DNA of 64,000 nucleotides. Origin: Kocuria soli. Lineage in GTDB: Bacteria; Actinomycetota; Actinomycetes; Actinomycetales; Micrococcaceae. Below, piece after piece: positions 32,177-40,600 of the stretch. Positions within the stretch are counted from its first letter, which is position 1, and every line of letters starts with the position of its first letter. A program made the position numbers and the translations under genes. The notes under the pieces were generated by a model. That model saw only the letters and a program-made list of their open reading frames with translations, did no database searches and had not been told where the DNA came from. The stretch lies in assembly GCF_003797835.1 (NCBI RefSeq), contig NZ_RKMF01000003.1:1-64000 (forward strand), written 5' to 3'.

Positions 32177-32518
32177 ATGCGTGAGTACGAGCTGATGGTC
32201 ATCATCAACCCCGAGGTTGACGACCGTGCGGTCGACCCGACCCTGAAGAAGTTCCTCGAGGTCGTCACCCGTGAGAACGGCACCGTCGACAACGTCGACA
32301 TCTGGGGCCGTCGTCGCCTTGCCTACGAAATCCAGAAGCAGTCCGAGGGCATTTACGCCGTCGTGCGCTTCCACTCCGAGCCCGCTACCGCTCAGGAGCT
32401 TGACCGCGTGCTGAACCTCAACGAGGCCATCATGCGCACCAAGATCATCCGCCCTGAGGAGCAGCGCATCCACCCCAACCACGACGTCAACGGCGAGCCC
32501 GTTCCCGCCGAGGCCTGA
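32177..32518 (+). CDS. rpsF: 30S ribosomal protein S6
   Basis: The 113-residue product begins [19 protein letters not shown], the classic S6 opening, and ends with an acidic tail ('GEPVPAEA'). It binds 16S rRNA together with S18, encoded downstream. The ATG at 32177 has GGAGGTGGG about 11 bases upstream; the frame is open further upstream but without S6 similarity. Confidence 0.98.
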   Translation: MREYELMVIINPEVDDRAVDPTLKKFLEVVTRENGTVDNVDIWGRRRLAYEIQKQSEGIYAVVRFHSEPATAQELDRVLNLNEAIMRTKIIRPEEQRIHPNHDVNGEPVPAEA

Positions 32519-32620
32519 GGTTTCGACTGACGCCCCTGTGGCGTCGGACCACGGTGTGATGATGGGCTGGGAACAGTCATCGTCATCACCCCAACTGCGA
32601 CTCGATCCGGAGGAACCCCC

Positions 32621-33244
32621 ATGGCTGGCGACACAGTCATCACCGTCATCGGCAATCTGACCGCAGACCCCGAACTGCGCTTCACCCCGTCGGGTGCGGC
32701 CGTTGCGAACTTCACGATCGCCTCGACCCCGCGCCAGTTCGACCGCCAGTCCAACGAGTGGAAGGACGGGGAGACCCTGTTCCTGCGCTGCTCGGTGTGG
32801 CGGGAAGCGGCGGAGAACGTTGCGGAGACCCTGACCAAGGGCACGCGCGTGATCTGCCAGGGCCGTTTGCGCTCCCGGTCCTTCGACACGAAGGAAGGCG
32901 AGCGGCGCACGGTCATGGAGCTCGAGGTCGAAGAGGTCGGCCCGTCGCTGCGCTTCGCCTCCGCCAAGGTCAACCGCAACTCCCGCGGGGGTGGCGGCAA
33001 CTTCGGCGGTGGTCAGGGTGGCCAGGGCGGCGGTTACGACGACGGCGGCTTCGGTGGGAACCGTGGCGGCCAGGGCGGCAACCAGCAGGGTGGCTTCAAC
33101 CAGTCCGGCGGCCAGGGCGGCTTTGGTGGAAACCAGGGCGGCCGTGGACGGCAGCAGGCTGCTCCGCAGAACGATCCCTGGGGCCAGTCCTCCGGCGGCA
33201 ACTATGACTGGGGAACCGGCCAGGACGACGAACCACCGTTCTGA
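32621..33244 (+). CDS. ssb: Single-stranded DNA-binding protein
   Basis: The 207-residue protein has an OB-fold (1-115, beginning [20 protein letters not shown]), a long glycine/glutamine-rich linker (about 125-185) and the acidic C-terminal tip DDEPPF that recruits replication partners. Length is standard for actinobacterial SsbA. It sits between rpsF and rpsR as usual and has a GGAGG site. Confidence 0.97.
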   Translation: MAGDTVITVIGNLTADPELRFTPSGAAVANFTIASTPRQFDRQSNEWKDGETLFLRCSVWREAAENVAETLTKGTRVICQGRLRSRSFDTKEGERRTVMELEVEEVGPSLRFASAKVNRNSRGGGGNFGGGQGGQGGGYDDGGFGGNRGGQGGNQQGGFNQSGGQGGFGGNQGGRGRQQAAPQNDPWGQSSGGNYDWGTGQDDEPPF

Positions 33245-33280
33245 TCGGTGGCCCGCCCGGGCCATCACTCCCTGTTGGCC

Positions 33281-33299
33281 GGACACCGGTTCGGTGTCC
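33281..33299 (+). promoter_or_regulatory. Hairpin in the ssb-rpsR spacer
   Basis: GGACACCG and CGGTGTCC form a perfect 8-bp stem with a GTT loop, with no T-run after it. A smaller GGATC-GAA-GATCC hairpin lies about 20 bases later. These may be processing or stability elements between ssb and rpsR. Confidence 0.4.
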
Positions 33300-33390
33300 G
33301 TCGTCGCCGATCCACGGATCGAAGATCCGCATCAATCCATTCCATCCCGCAGGACACCTGCGGGCTCCACGCTTCAGAAGGAGCACCAAG

Positions 33391-33627
33391 ATGGCGAAGA
33401 ACGAAATTCGCAAGCCCAAGCCGAAGGCTAACCCCCTCAAGGCTGCAGGCGTGACCGAGATCGACTACAAGGACGTTGCGTTGCTGCGCAAGTTCATTTC
33501 CGATCGCGGAAAGATCCGCGCCCGCCGGGTCACCGGCGTGTCCGTCCAGGAGCAGCGCAAGATCGCCCAGGCGATCAAGAACGCCCGTGAGGTCGCTCTG
33601 CTTCCCTACGCCGGCTCCGGCCGCTGA
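33391..33627 (+). CDS. rpsR: 30S ribosomal protein S18
   Basis: The 78-residue basic protein has the S18 core '[19 protein letters not shown]' and '[18 protein letters not shown]'. It forms the S6-S18 heterodimer on 16S rRNA. The Cys-rich zinc motif of some S18 paralogues is absent, so this is the Zn-independent form. It follows AGAAGGAGC and precedes rplI by 20 bases. Confidence 0.98.
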   Translation: MAKNEIRKPKPKANPLKAAGVTEIDYKDVALLRKFISDRGKIRARRVTGVSVQEQRKIAQAIKNAREVALLPYAGSGR

Positions 33628-33647
33628 TCGGAAAGGAAACAGAACTC

Positions 33648-34097
33648 ATGGCAAAGATCATCCTGACTCACGAGGTCTCCGGCCTCGGTTCGGCCGGTGA
33701 CGTGGTCGAGGTCAAGAACGGCTACGCCCGTAACTTCCTGTTCCCCCGCGGGTTCGCAACCCCGTGGACCAAGGGTGCGGAGAAGCAGGTGGAGTCGATC
33801 AAGGCTGCCCGTGCTGCCCGCGAGCTCGCTTCCCTGGAAGACGCTCAGGAACTGGCCGCCAAGCTCAACGGCACCACTGTTCAGGTTCCGGCCAAGACCG
33901 GTACCGAGGGTCGTCTGTTCGGCTCCGTGAAGGCCGAGCAGGTTGCCGACGCGGTTGAGGCCGCCGGCCTGGGCTCGATCGACAAGCGCCGCGTGGAGAT
34001 CCGCGAGCAGGTCAAGACCGTTGGCACCTACTCCGCCAACGTCCGCCTGCACGAGGACGTCAACGCGACCGTCCAGTTCGAGGTCGTCCCCGCCTGA
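33648..34097 (+). CDS. rplI: 50S ribosomal protein L9
   Basis: The 149-residue protein has the L9 N-terminal domain ('[20 protein letters not shown]', '[12 protein letters not shown]'), the connecting helix and the C-terminal domain ending 'FEVVPA'. It ends the rpsF-ssb-rpsR-rplI operon. In most Micrococcales dnaB follows; here 21 kb intervene. Confidence 0.98.
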   Translation: MAKIILTHEVSGLGSAGDVVEVKNGYARNFLFPRGFATPWTKGAEKQVESIKAARAARELASLEDAQELAAKLNGTTVQVPAKTGTEGRLFGSVKAEQVADAVEAAGLGSIDKRRVEIREQVKTVGTYSANVRLHEDVNATVQFEVVPA

Positions 34098-34154
34098 TTT
34101 CAGGCTGTCTCTGGCCTCGCCAGCAAACGCCCGTGACCACGATGTGCGGGCTCT

Positions 34155-34199
34155 ACGGTCCCCGCCACGCCCTGACTGTCAGGGTGTGGCGGGGACCGT
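34155..34199 (+). terminator. Strong terminator after rplI
   Basis: A 21-bp stem (ACGGTCCCCGCCACGCCCTGA with a near-perfect partner, one G-U pair) has a 3-base loop and is followed by GTGTTGTTTC. It closes the ribosomal operon and insulates the accessory region from it. Confidence 0.92.
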
Positions 34200-34419
34200 G
34201 TTGTTTCATGAGCTGAGATGCGTGCTCTTTACGGAGCTCGGTGCGAACGTGAACACCGCTGCTTGGTGGGGTCGTAAGGCGGCCATCCGAGGGCGTGGTA
34301 GCCCGGTGACCGCTAGGCAAGGTCCAGATCCCCGCCGAAACCCGCCAAGCGCACCCAGCCCGCATCTTGAAGGATTTCATGCAGGCCAAGTTCGTGCTGC
34401 GCCAGTGCTTCTCAAGAGC

Positions 34420-34605
34420 GCCGACCTGCGCCCCTCCGGTTCGGCGGATCTTGAGCACGTCTTCCAGGAACTCAACGCCCGCCCACGGAAACCGCTCGAC
34501 TGAGCCACCGCAGCCGAGCGACTGCGTGATCTACTGACGCTCACTGAACCACCACGTGTTGCGGGGATCCCTGGAGACTGCCGCTCAGGGTGTTTCGCGT
34601 CTTGA
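34420..34605 (+). pseudogene. IS30-family transposase relic (C-terminal end)
   Basis: The frame reads 'HVFQELNARPRKPLD', then TGA, then 'ATAAERLRDLL'. IS30 transposases end in 'LNxRPRKxLgWxTPaExL', so the stop sits exactly where the conserved Trp (TGG) should be. No catalytic core is recognisable upstream in any frame. This is a decayed insertion sequence at the left border of the accessory block. Confidence 0.65.
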
Positions 34606-34876
34606 GCGCAGAGGGCGGACTGCCCGGCGGCGAGGGCGACACAGGACACCTTTGTCATGAATTGAATGACACCTTGATTTTTCACTAACAATCTGTATTC
34701 AGAGCGCCGCATCATTGACACGGCACACTAAAAGTCCTTGTCAGCACAAGTTGTTCAATCCATGATGCTTGTTAACACAATTTTAGAGGGAATGCTGTCC
34801 CCATATTGGTTGATTGGGTCCCGCCTGACTGATTCCTTACGTTCAACGTGTGGCAACAAGGGTTCTGGAGACAAGG
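34606..34876. other. AT-rich regulatory region ahead of the PPTase/PKS genes
   Basis: About 270 bases distinctly richer in A and T than the flanks (for example ATTTTTCACTAACAATCTG). TTGACA occurs at 34715-34720, but no good -10 lies at the right distance. A paired repeat is listed separately. No gene is supported here; the region most likely carries the promoter of the biosynthetic locus. Confidence 0.5.
34737..34781. repeat. Two copies of a 14-base partial palindrome, 31 bp apart
   Basis: CTTGTCAGCACAAG (34737-34750) and CTTGTTAACACAAT (34768-34781) match at 11 of 14 positions and share CTTGT....ACAA arms in inverted orientation. The 31-bp spacing is close to three helical turns, so both would face the same side of the DNA. 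They look like operators for a dimeric regulator of the downstream locus. No regulator gene is encoded within the cluster. Confidence 0.5.
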
Positions 34877-35710
34877 GTGAGAAGCCCCATCCGACTGTGG
34901 ATGGGCCACGTATCGGATACGCCTGTTAGCGCTTTGGCTACATTGGACGATCAAGAACTTGCTCGAGGTGTTCGCCGCCTCAGCGGTGGAGCGAAATTTT
35001 TGCGATCGCATGCAGCCGTCCGCGCGGTGCTCGGGGCCTACCTGGGGGTAGCGCCGGCAGAACTGCGTTACGAAGGCTCCGACTGTCAGCACTGTCAGCA
35101 GCGTCACGGGCGCCCCGTTCTCTCACAACTGCGTCAGCAGTCGCGGTGCATGAGCATGAGTCATAGCGGAGATCTCTGGCTTCTGGCTGTTGCTGACGGG
35201 ATGCATCTGGGTGTGGATCTGGAGAGTGATCACAGGGACTTCGCCAAACACGCGACCATGAGTTTCACTCCCGAAGAACAGAGAGTCATCACGGGTTGGA
35301 CTGATTGTCCCGCGTCAGTTGATCAATCGGCCCTGGCTGGGTGGACAGCCAAGGAAGCCGCATCAAAGGCTTTGGGTGTGGGCCTCACAGTTGACTTCCG
35401 GACGCTGCACTGGACCCCGTTGCCGGGTGGGGGCTTCCGAGTGGACACGGCTGATGGTCGCCATGTGCGTGGCATCGGCGGGGCGTTCCCGCATCCCCGT
35501 GTACAGCCTGGATTCGCTGAAGCAGAGGGTTTCCGTTGGGCCGCAGCGTGGATGGCCGATTCAGCTCCCACGGAGCGACCCGTCCACGAGTCCTACTCCA
35601 TTCCTCAGGGACTACACCAGGGGGCCGGGATCCGGCCAAGGCCGAGGTGGTGCGCCCGCCCAGCTCATTGCAATGAGCTTTGGGCGGGGACCACCACAAT
35701 CGGCCCCTGA
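34877..35710 (+). CDS. Sfp-type 4'-phosphopantetheinyl transferase
   Basis: The 277-residue enzyme attaches phosphopantetheine from CoA to carrier-protein serines. Family motifs: 'LGVDLES' (Mg-binding Asp and Glu) and WTAKEAASKALGVG about 55 residues later (catalytic Glu and Lys). It is the presumed activator of the tandem ACPs encoded 0.1 kb downstream. The GTG at 34877 has GGAG six bases upstream. The last 50 residues (Pro/Arg/Cys rich) have no family resemblance and run through a large hairpin, so the true C-terminus of the fold is near residue 225. Confidence 0.85.
   Translation: MRSPIRLWMGHVSDTPVSALATLDDQELARGVRRLSGGAKFLRSHAAVRAVLGAYLGVAPAELRYEGSDCQHCQQRHGRPVLSQLRQQSRCMSMSHSGDLWLLAVADGMHLGVDLESDHRDFAKHATMSFTPEEQRVITGWTDCPASVDQSALAGWTAKEAASKALGVGLTVDFRTLHWTPLPGGGFRVDTADGRHVRGIGGAFPHPRVQPGFAEAEGFRWAAAWMADSAPTERPVHESYSIPQGLHQGAGIRPRPRWCARPAHCNELWAGTTTIGP
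35646..35695 (+). promoter_or_regulatory. Long hairpin at the 3' end of the PPTase gene
   Basis: GGTGGT, CCCGCCC and AGCTCATT on the left can pair with AATGAGCT, GGGCGGG and ACCACC on the right, with a GC loop and small bulges. No T-run follows. It lies about 115 bases before the first synthase gene and could lower read-through or stabilise the transcript. Confidence 0.45.
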
Positions 35711-35810
35711 CAGCTTGAGATCCGAAATCTACTTGCAAGTCCTCATTGCATTTGCAGAAATTATCCGCCGAACAGCTCACGCGCTGCTCAAGACTTCAGG
35801 AGAAAGAATA

Positions 35811-37625
35811 ATGTCCATTTCAACCATCGTGATGTTTCCCGGGCAGGGAGGCTATTCGCCACAGCACTGGAACACGATTCGCCGCAAGGCCGAGTTGGAG
35901 CCTGTCCTTCAGGAGATGAATGAAGTCACTTTGGTGGAGGCCGGCATCGATCTGATCAACATGCCTGAGGAAGACCGAGATGCCCAAGAACTGAGTCGCA
36001 CGGATCCAACGAGGCTGCAGATCTTAATCCATGCCTCCAACGTTCTGACGGGTTCATGGTTGAAGGTCAACCGACATGCAAACGGGGACGTGGCGGCCGG
36101 GCACAGTTTCGGGGAGATTGCGGCACTGTGGTTTGCGGGGGTGCTCAGCGCAGCTGACAGCATGCGTGTGGTGTGTGCGCGTAACGCTGCGATGGCACGG
36201 CATCAGCCAAATGGTGGACGAATGGTGGCGGTTGGCCTCCCGGAGGAGCGAGCGCACGCCTTGTTGACTTTGCTCGGCTGTGGTGACGCACTGGCAGTGG
36301 CTGGTCGGAATGCACAAGACCGCAGCGTCCTCTCCGGCAGTCCGGATGTTGTCGAACAGGCGCAGGCTCTCCTCAAAAGCATGGGAGTCGCTGCACTGCC
36401 GGTTCCTTCTCCCTGGGCGTTTCATCATCCCTCTCTGCAAGCTGCTGCCAACGACTTCAGGGACTCCATGGCGAAAATCACCTGGGGGGACTTGCACATC
36501 CCGGTGTATTCCCCAGTCCTGGGGCGCTACTACCGCGACGGCGAAGACTTCGGTTTGGCCCTGGCTCAGCACCTCACTGAGCCGTTTGTGTTCGACAAAG
36601 CAGTCGCACAGTTGACGGCCACCGGTCAGGGCAGGGTTTTTGACGCCGGTGCTGGAGGAGTCATCACTGCATTGTGTACGCGTTTGGTCGACGGAACTGG
36701 GTGGACTGTCTCGGGGGTGGACCTCACCGCGCAATCAAACTCGTCCCCGAATGGGACTCCTTTTCTGTTGGACAGCGACCAAGAGTGGTTGGTGCGGGTC
36801 TTGAGTGGCGATTTCTCGGTCGAGAAAGTTGCTGCACAACCGCTTCACGCCCTCTCTGAGTACTGGTCCAGGGAAGCCGACGGTGTTTTTAGTGCCCTAG
36901 CCAAGAACATGCGTGCCGTATTTGACGCCACTGACGACAACAGCGTTTCGGACATCGTCGACGATGCTGCGGAACAGCCCGGATTCGCGTCGTCTGTTGG
37001 GGGTGCTGGGTTGTCGGAAGATGAGGTGGTGCAGCGGTTGGCTGTGCTCTACGCGGAGGCTTTGGAGTATCCGGTCGAGGTGTTTACGGAGGATCTGGGT
37101 GTTCAGTTGGAGGCTGACCTGGGTGTGGATTCGGTGAAGCAGACGGATCTGTTGGCGCGGGTGGCTGAGGAGTTTGGGATGCCTGTTCCCGGGGAGGGGT
37201 TCTCGGTGGCCGGTTACCCGACTTTCGGGTCGGTGGTCGCACTGGTACGCGAGACAACCTCGGCATCCGGGGCGGTGCCGTCTGCACCACTGACTCACGC
37301 GTCGTCTGTTGGGGGTGCTGGGTTGTCGGAGGGTGAGGTGGTGCAGCGGTTGGCTGTGCTCTACGCGGAGGCTTTGGAGTATCCGGTGGAGGTGTTTACG
37401 GAGGATCTGGGTGTTCAGTTGGAGGCTGACCTGGGTGTGGATTCGGTGAAGCAGACGGATCTGTTGGCGCGGGTGGCTGAGGAGTTTGGGATGCCTGTTC
37501 CCGGGGAGGGGTTCTCGGTGGCCGGTTACCCGACTTTCGGGTCGGTGGTCGCACTGGTACGCGAGACAACATCGGCATCTCAAGGGACAGACACCCAACT
37601 TGCGAGTAAGGTGGTTTCCGCATGA
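35811..37625 (+). CDS. Polyketide/PUFA-type synthase subunit: AT-ACP-ACP
   Basis: The 604-residue protein loads extender units and carries the chain. The acyltransferase (about 1-320) opens with the MFPGQGG motif, has nucleophile Ser99 in GHSFGE and the active-site His205/206 in 'AFHHPS'. A linker leads to two acyl-carrier domains (about 395-485 and 499-589), each with phosphopantetheine site LGVDSVKQ (Ser441 and Ser545). Tandem ACPs are characteristic of PUFA synthases; separation of AT-ACPs from the KS protein is unusual. The ATG has AGGAGAAAG upstream. The gene overlaps the next by four bases. GxSxG context fits malonyl specificity, but this is inferred. Confidence 0.9.
   Translation: MSISTIVMFPGQGGYSPQHWNTIRRKAELEPVLQEMNEVTLVEAGIDLINMPEEDRDAQELSRTDPTRLQILIHASNVLTGSWLKVNRHANGDVAAGHSFGEIAALWFAGVLSAADSMRVVCARNAAMARHQPNGGRMVAVGLPEERAHALLTLLGCGDALAVAGRNAQDRSVLSGSPDVVEQAQALLKSMGVAALPVPSPWAFHHPSLQAAANDFRDSMAKITWGDLHIPVYSPVLGRYYRDGEDFGLALAQHLTEPFVFDKAVAQLTATGQGRVFDAGAGGVITALCTRLVDGTGWTVSGVDLTAQSNSSPNGTPFLLDSDQEWLVRVLSGDFSVEKVAAQPLHALSEYWSREADGVFSALAKNMRAVFDATDDNSVSDIVDDAAEQPGFASSVGGAGLSEDEVVQRLAVLYAEALEYPVEVFTEDLGVQLEADLGVDSVKQTDLLARVAEEFGMPVPGEGFSVAGYPTFGSVVALVRETTSASGAVPSAPLTHASSVGGAGLSEGEVVQRLAVLYAEALEYPVEVFTEDLGVQLEADLGVDSVKQTDLLARVAEEFGMPVPGEGFSVAGYPTFGSVVALVRETTSASQGTDTQLASKVVSA
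36987..37580 (+). repeat. Tandem near-identical ACP-coding repeat (2 x about 280 bp)
   Basis: Copies at 36987-37266 and 37299-37578 (period 312 bases) differ at four positions, giving one amino-acid change (Asp to Gly near the domain start). The identity includes synonymous sites, so the duplication is recent or kept uniform by gene conversion. Confidence 0.95.
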
Positions 37626-40600
37626 ACGCGACACAGGTATGGGAAGGCAAAGTCGTCCTGGTCACGGGTGGAGCGAAAGGCATAGGGGCAGTCATTGCCG
37701 AACGGTTCGCCTTCGCAGGGGCCAGGGTTGTGATCAACTGCTTTCATTCGTATGTCCAGGGCAAAGAGATGGCCGCCCGTTTGAACGCCGAGGGTTGTGA
37801 CGTTGCAGTTCGTCGCGGATCAGTAGCCAAACCGGAGCAGATCCAGGACCTTTTGGCGTGGATCGATGCTGAGTACGGTCGGTTGGATGTTCTGGTCAAC
37901 AACGCCGCATTTGGTGTGTTCAAGGACTCAGAGACCACCAGCCCAGAGGACCTGAGGCGTAGTTTTGAGGTCAACGTCACGGGGGCACTCTCTGCGGCAC
38001 AGGCCAGCCGTGCATTGCTCGCTGACTCACGTGGTTGCATCGTGAATCTCTCCTCGGTTGGCGCGGGCCACACCGTGGGCAACTACACCAGCGTGGGTAC
38101 CACCAAGGCCGGCGTCGAATCACTCACTCGATACTTGGCCGCAGAGTGGGCGCAGTACGGGATCCGGGTCAATTGCGCATCGGGTGGGCTGATCGCAGGT
38201 GGAGTTGCTGATGTATTCCCGGAGGCCGAATCCATGCAGCATGTGGTGTCACAGGCCACACCATGGGGAACGTTGGGCTCGGCAGCCGATATTGCCAACG
38301 TGGTTGAGTTCTTGGCCTCTCCTCAAGCCCGCTGGATCACGGGGCAGGTCCTACTTGCCGATGGGGGCATGTCTCTGGGGGCCGCAATGCTGACTCCCGC
38401 CGAGCAGTGGTCCCGGTCCGTGGAGGCCGCGCGTCAACAGGGCGGTCAAGGTGTCAACGCTGATGCAAAAGCAGACAACGACGGTGTTCGACTCACGCAC
38501 GACCAGGCTGACCTTTCACGTGAACACTCACAAGAACCGCCGAGCACCGCGAGGCCCGAACGCCAGATTCAGCCGCATGAGTCACCTCAAGGGGATCAAG
38601 CGGTCGACGAGAACGAGGTCATTGTCGCCGTTGGCATGGGGATGGTTGTGCCCGGGGCCAGTAATCCTGAGGAGTTCTGGAGGGTCCTGGAAGAAGGGCC
38701 GGAGCTCCTCAACCAGGAGCGTCCGGAGCGGATTCGTTCACATCACTTCTACGACGCCGATCAGTTGGCCGAGGACAAGACCTATCAGATCGCGTCGGGC
38801 TTTTCTGACGACTACCACCCCGACGTCGAACTCCAAGCCGAGTTGGGCGAGGACCGACGCGCCACGGACTACACCACTCAGTGGTTCCGGCACGCACTGC
38901 GGCAGGCCCTGGCTTCGGTCACCCTGCGGGGTAAGGTCAGTTGCGCGATCGGCTACACCGCAGACGGCAACCAACATTTGGAAGAAGCCCTCGTGGTCGA
39001 ATCTCTGGTCGAGGATCTCAACTCCGTCCTGCTCGAGCAGGACCAAGAGTCAGTGGATCCGCAGGCCATTCGAGACATGCTGGGCGAGTCGTACCCGCTC
39101 TATGCACGATCGGGACGGGCCCCTCTACCGTTTGAAGTAGGTCATGACGCCATCGCCGGACTGTTGGGCGAGAACCCCGAAGTCTCCATGGTGGACACTG
39201 CCTGCTCTTCCTCTCTGTACGCCTTGGACATCGCCGTCAAGGGCTTGTTGGACGGAACAAGGGACACTGCGGTGTGCGGTGGCACGTTCTCGGTGGGACC
39301 ACGCAACGCAGTGTTGTTCGCCAAGCTGCACGGGCTTTCCCCAAGTGGTCAACTGCGACCATTGGACGAACGTGCCGACGGCGTTCTGTTCGCTGACGGC
39401 GCTGCCACTGTCGTGCTCAAACGCCTCAAGGACGCACGGGCCGACGGGGACCCGATCCTGGGTTACATCAGTGGTGTCGGAATGTCCTCGGACGGTAAGG
39501 GCAAAGCTGTCTACGCGCCCAATGTCAAAGGACAGAAGTTGGCCATCAAGCGAGCCGGTGAACAACGCACAACGAGTCAGGCACCGGATTGGGTGGTAGC
39601 TCATGCAACGGGCACACCGGCAGGGGACCTTTGCGAGATCACGAGTGTGCGCGAGTCCATGACGTCGGACCGTAAAGTCTGGGTGACTTCCAACAAGTCC
39701 CTGGTGGGACACACCGGGTGGGCTGCAGGTGTGGTGTCCTTGATCCAAGTCCTGCTGAGCTTCCGTCATCAGGTCATACTTCCGCAGCACCGTTTCGACC
39801 GCGCCTTGCCTGCATACGAACTTGAGTCCTCGAGCTTGGCGGTGCCCATGGAGCCGGTTCCGTGGCCGGCAGGTTCCAGGGTTCGTACGGCAGCCGTGTC
39901 CGGATTCGGCTTCGGTGGAACCAACGCACATCTTGTGGTGCAAGACGTACCCGTGGTCTTTGGGCGGAAGACTCAACCTGACGACATCGTGCTGGCGGGG
40001 TGGGCGGCCGACGTTCCGGGATTGAAGACCCCCGAGGAGGTTGAATCCTGGATTTGTGGCAGCGGCGAGGTCAGTGCCACGTTCGGAGATTCATACGACA
40101 CGAGTGACCTGCGTGTTCGCATGCCACCCAAGGTCCTACGCACTTTGGACCGTGCCCAGCTGATGGCACTACGTTGCGCCAGTGATTTGCGGGATCAAAT
40201 CGGGGTGGAGACCTGGCAGGGCGTGCGTGAACGGATCGGTGTATTCATCGGCAGCATGGGGCCTACCCGTAATGCTTCGATGTACGCCCGGCGTTGCCAC
40301 CTGGACGCCACTCTCGACGCCCTGGCATCTCACGACGAACGTCTGGCGGACAGGATTCGTGAGCCTTTGACCGCGCGGGTTCGAAGCGGCGTCGTTGCGT
40401 CCAACGAGGACTCCTTTCCAGGAATCATGCCGAACATTGTATCGGCGCGAATTTCCAACGTATTCGACACCAACGGGCCCAACATGGTTCTGGACACCGG
40501 AGCGGGGTCCGCCTTTACTTCACTGGACGTGGCCGCTGACTATCTGCGTACGGGTGAAATCGATGTGGCCGTGGCCGGTGGCATCAACGGCAACTCAACG

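Noticed and set aside
29462-33286. Open frame of 1274 codons on the minus strand
   Set aside because: It runs antisense across a GT87-like gene, the anchored protein, rpsF and ssb, all of which are convincing plus-strand genes. Its composition is typical of a GC-driven shadow frame.
34153-34458. Minus-strand frame of 101 codons in the rplI-PPTase spacer
   Set aside because: It crosses the rplI terminator and the transposase relic, lacks a ribosome-binding site and resembles nothing known.
38511-38526. parS-like sequence CCTTTCACGTGAACAC inside the large synthase gene
   Set aside because: Only 11 of 16 positions match; the core TTTCACGTGAA is present but the outer arms are lost. It lies in a disordered linker, far from the other sites. 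Probably chance, though ParB ChIP would settle it.
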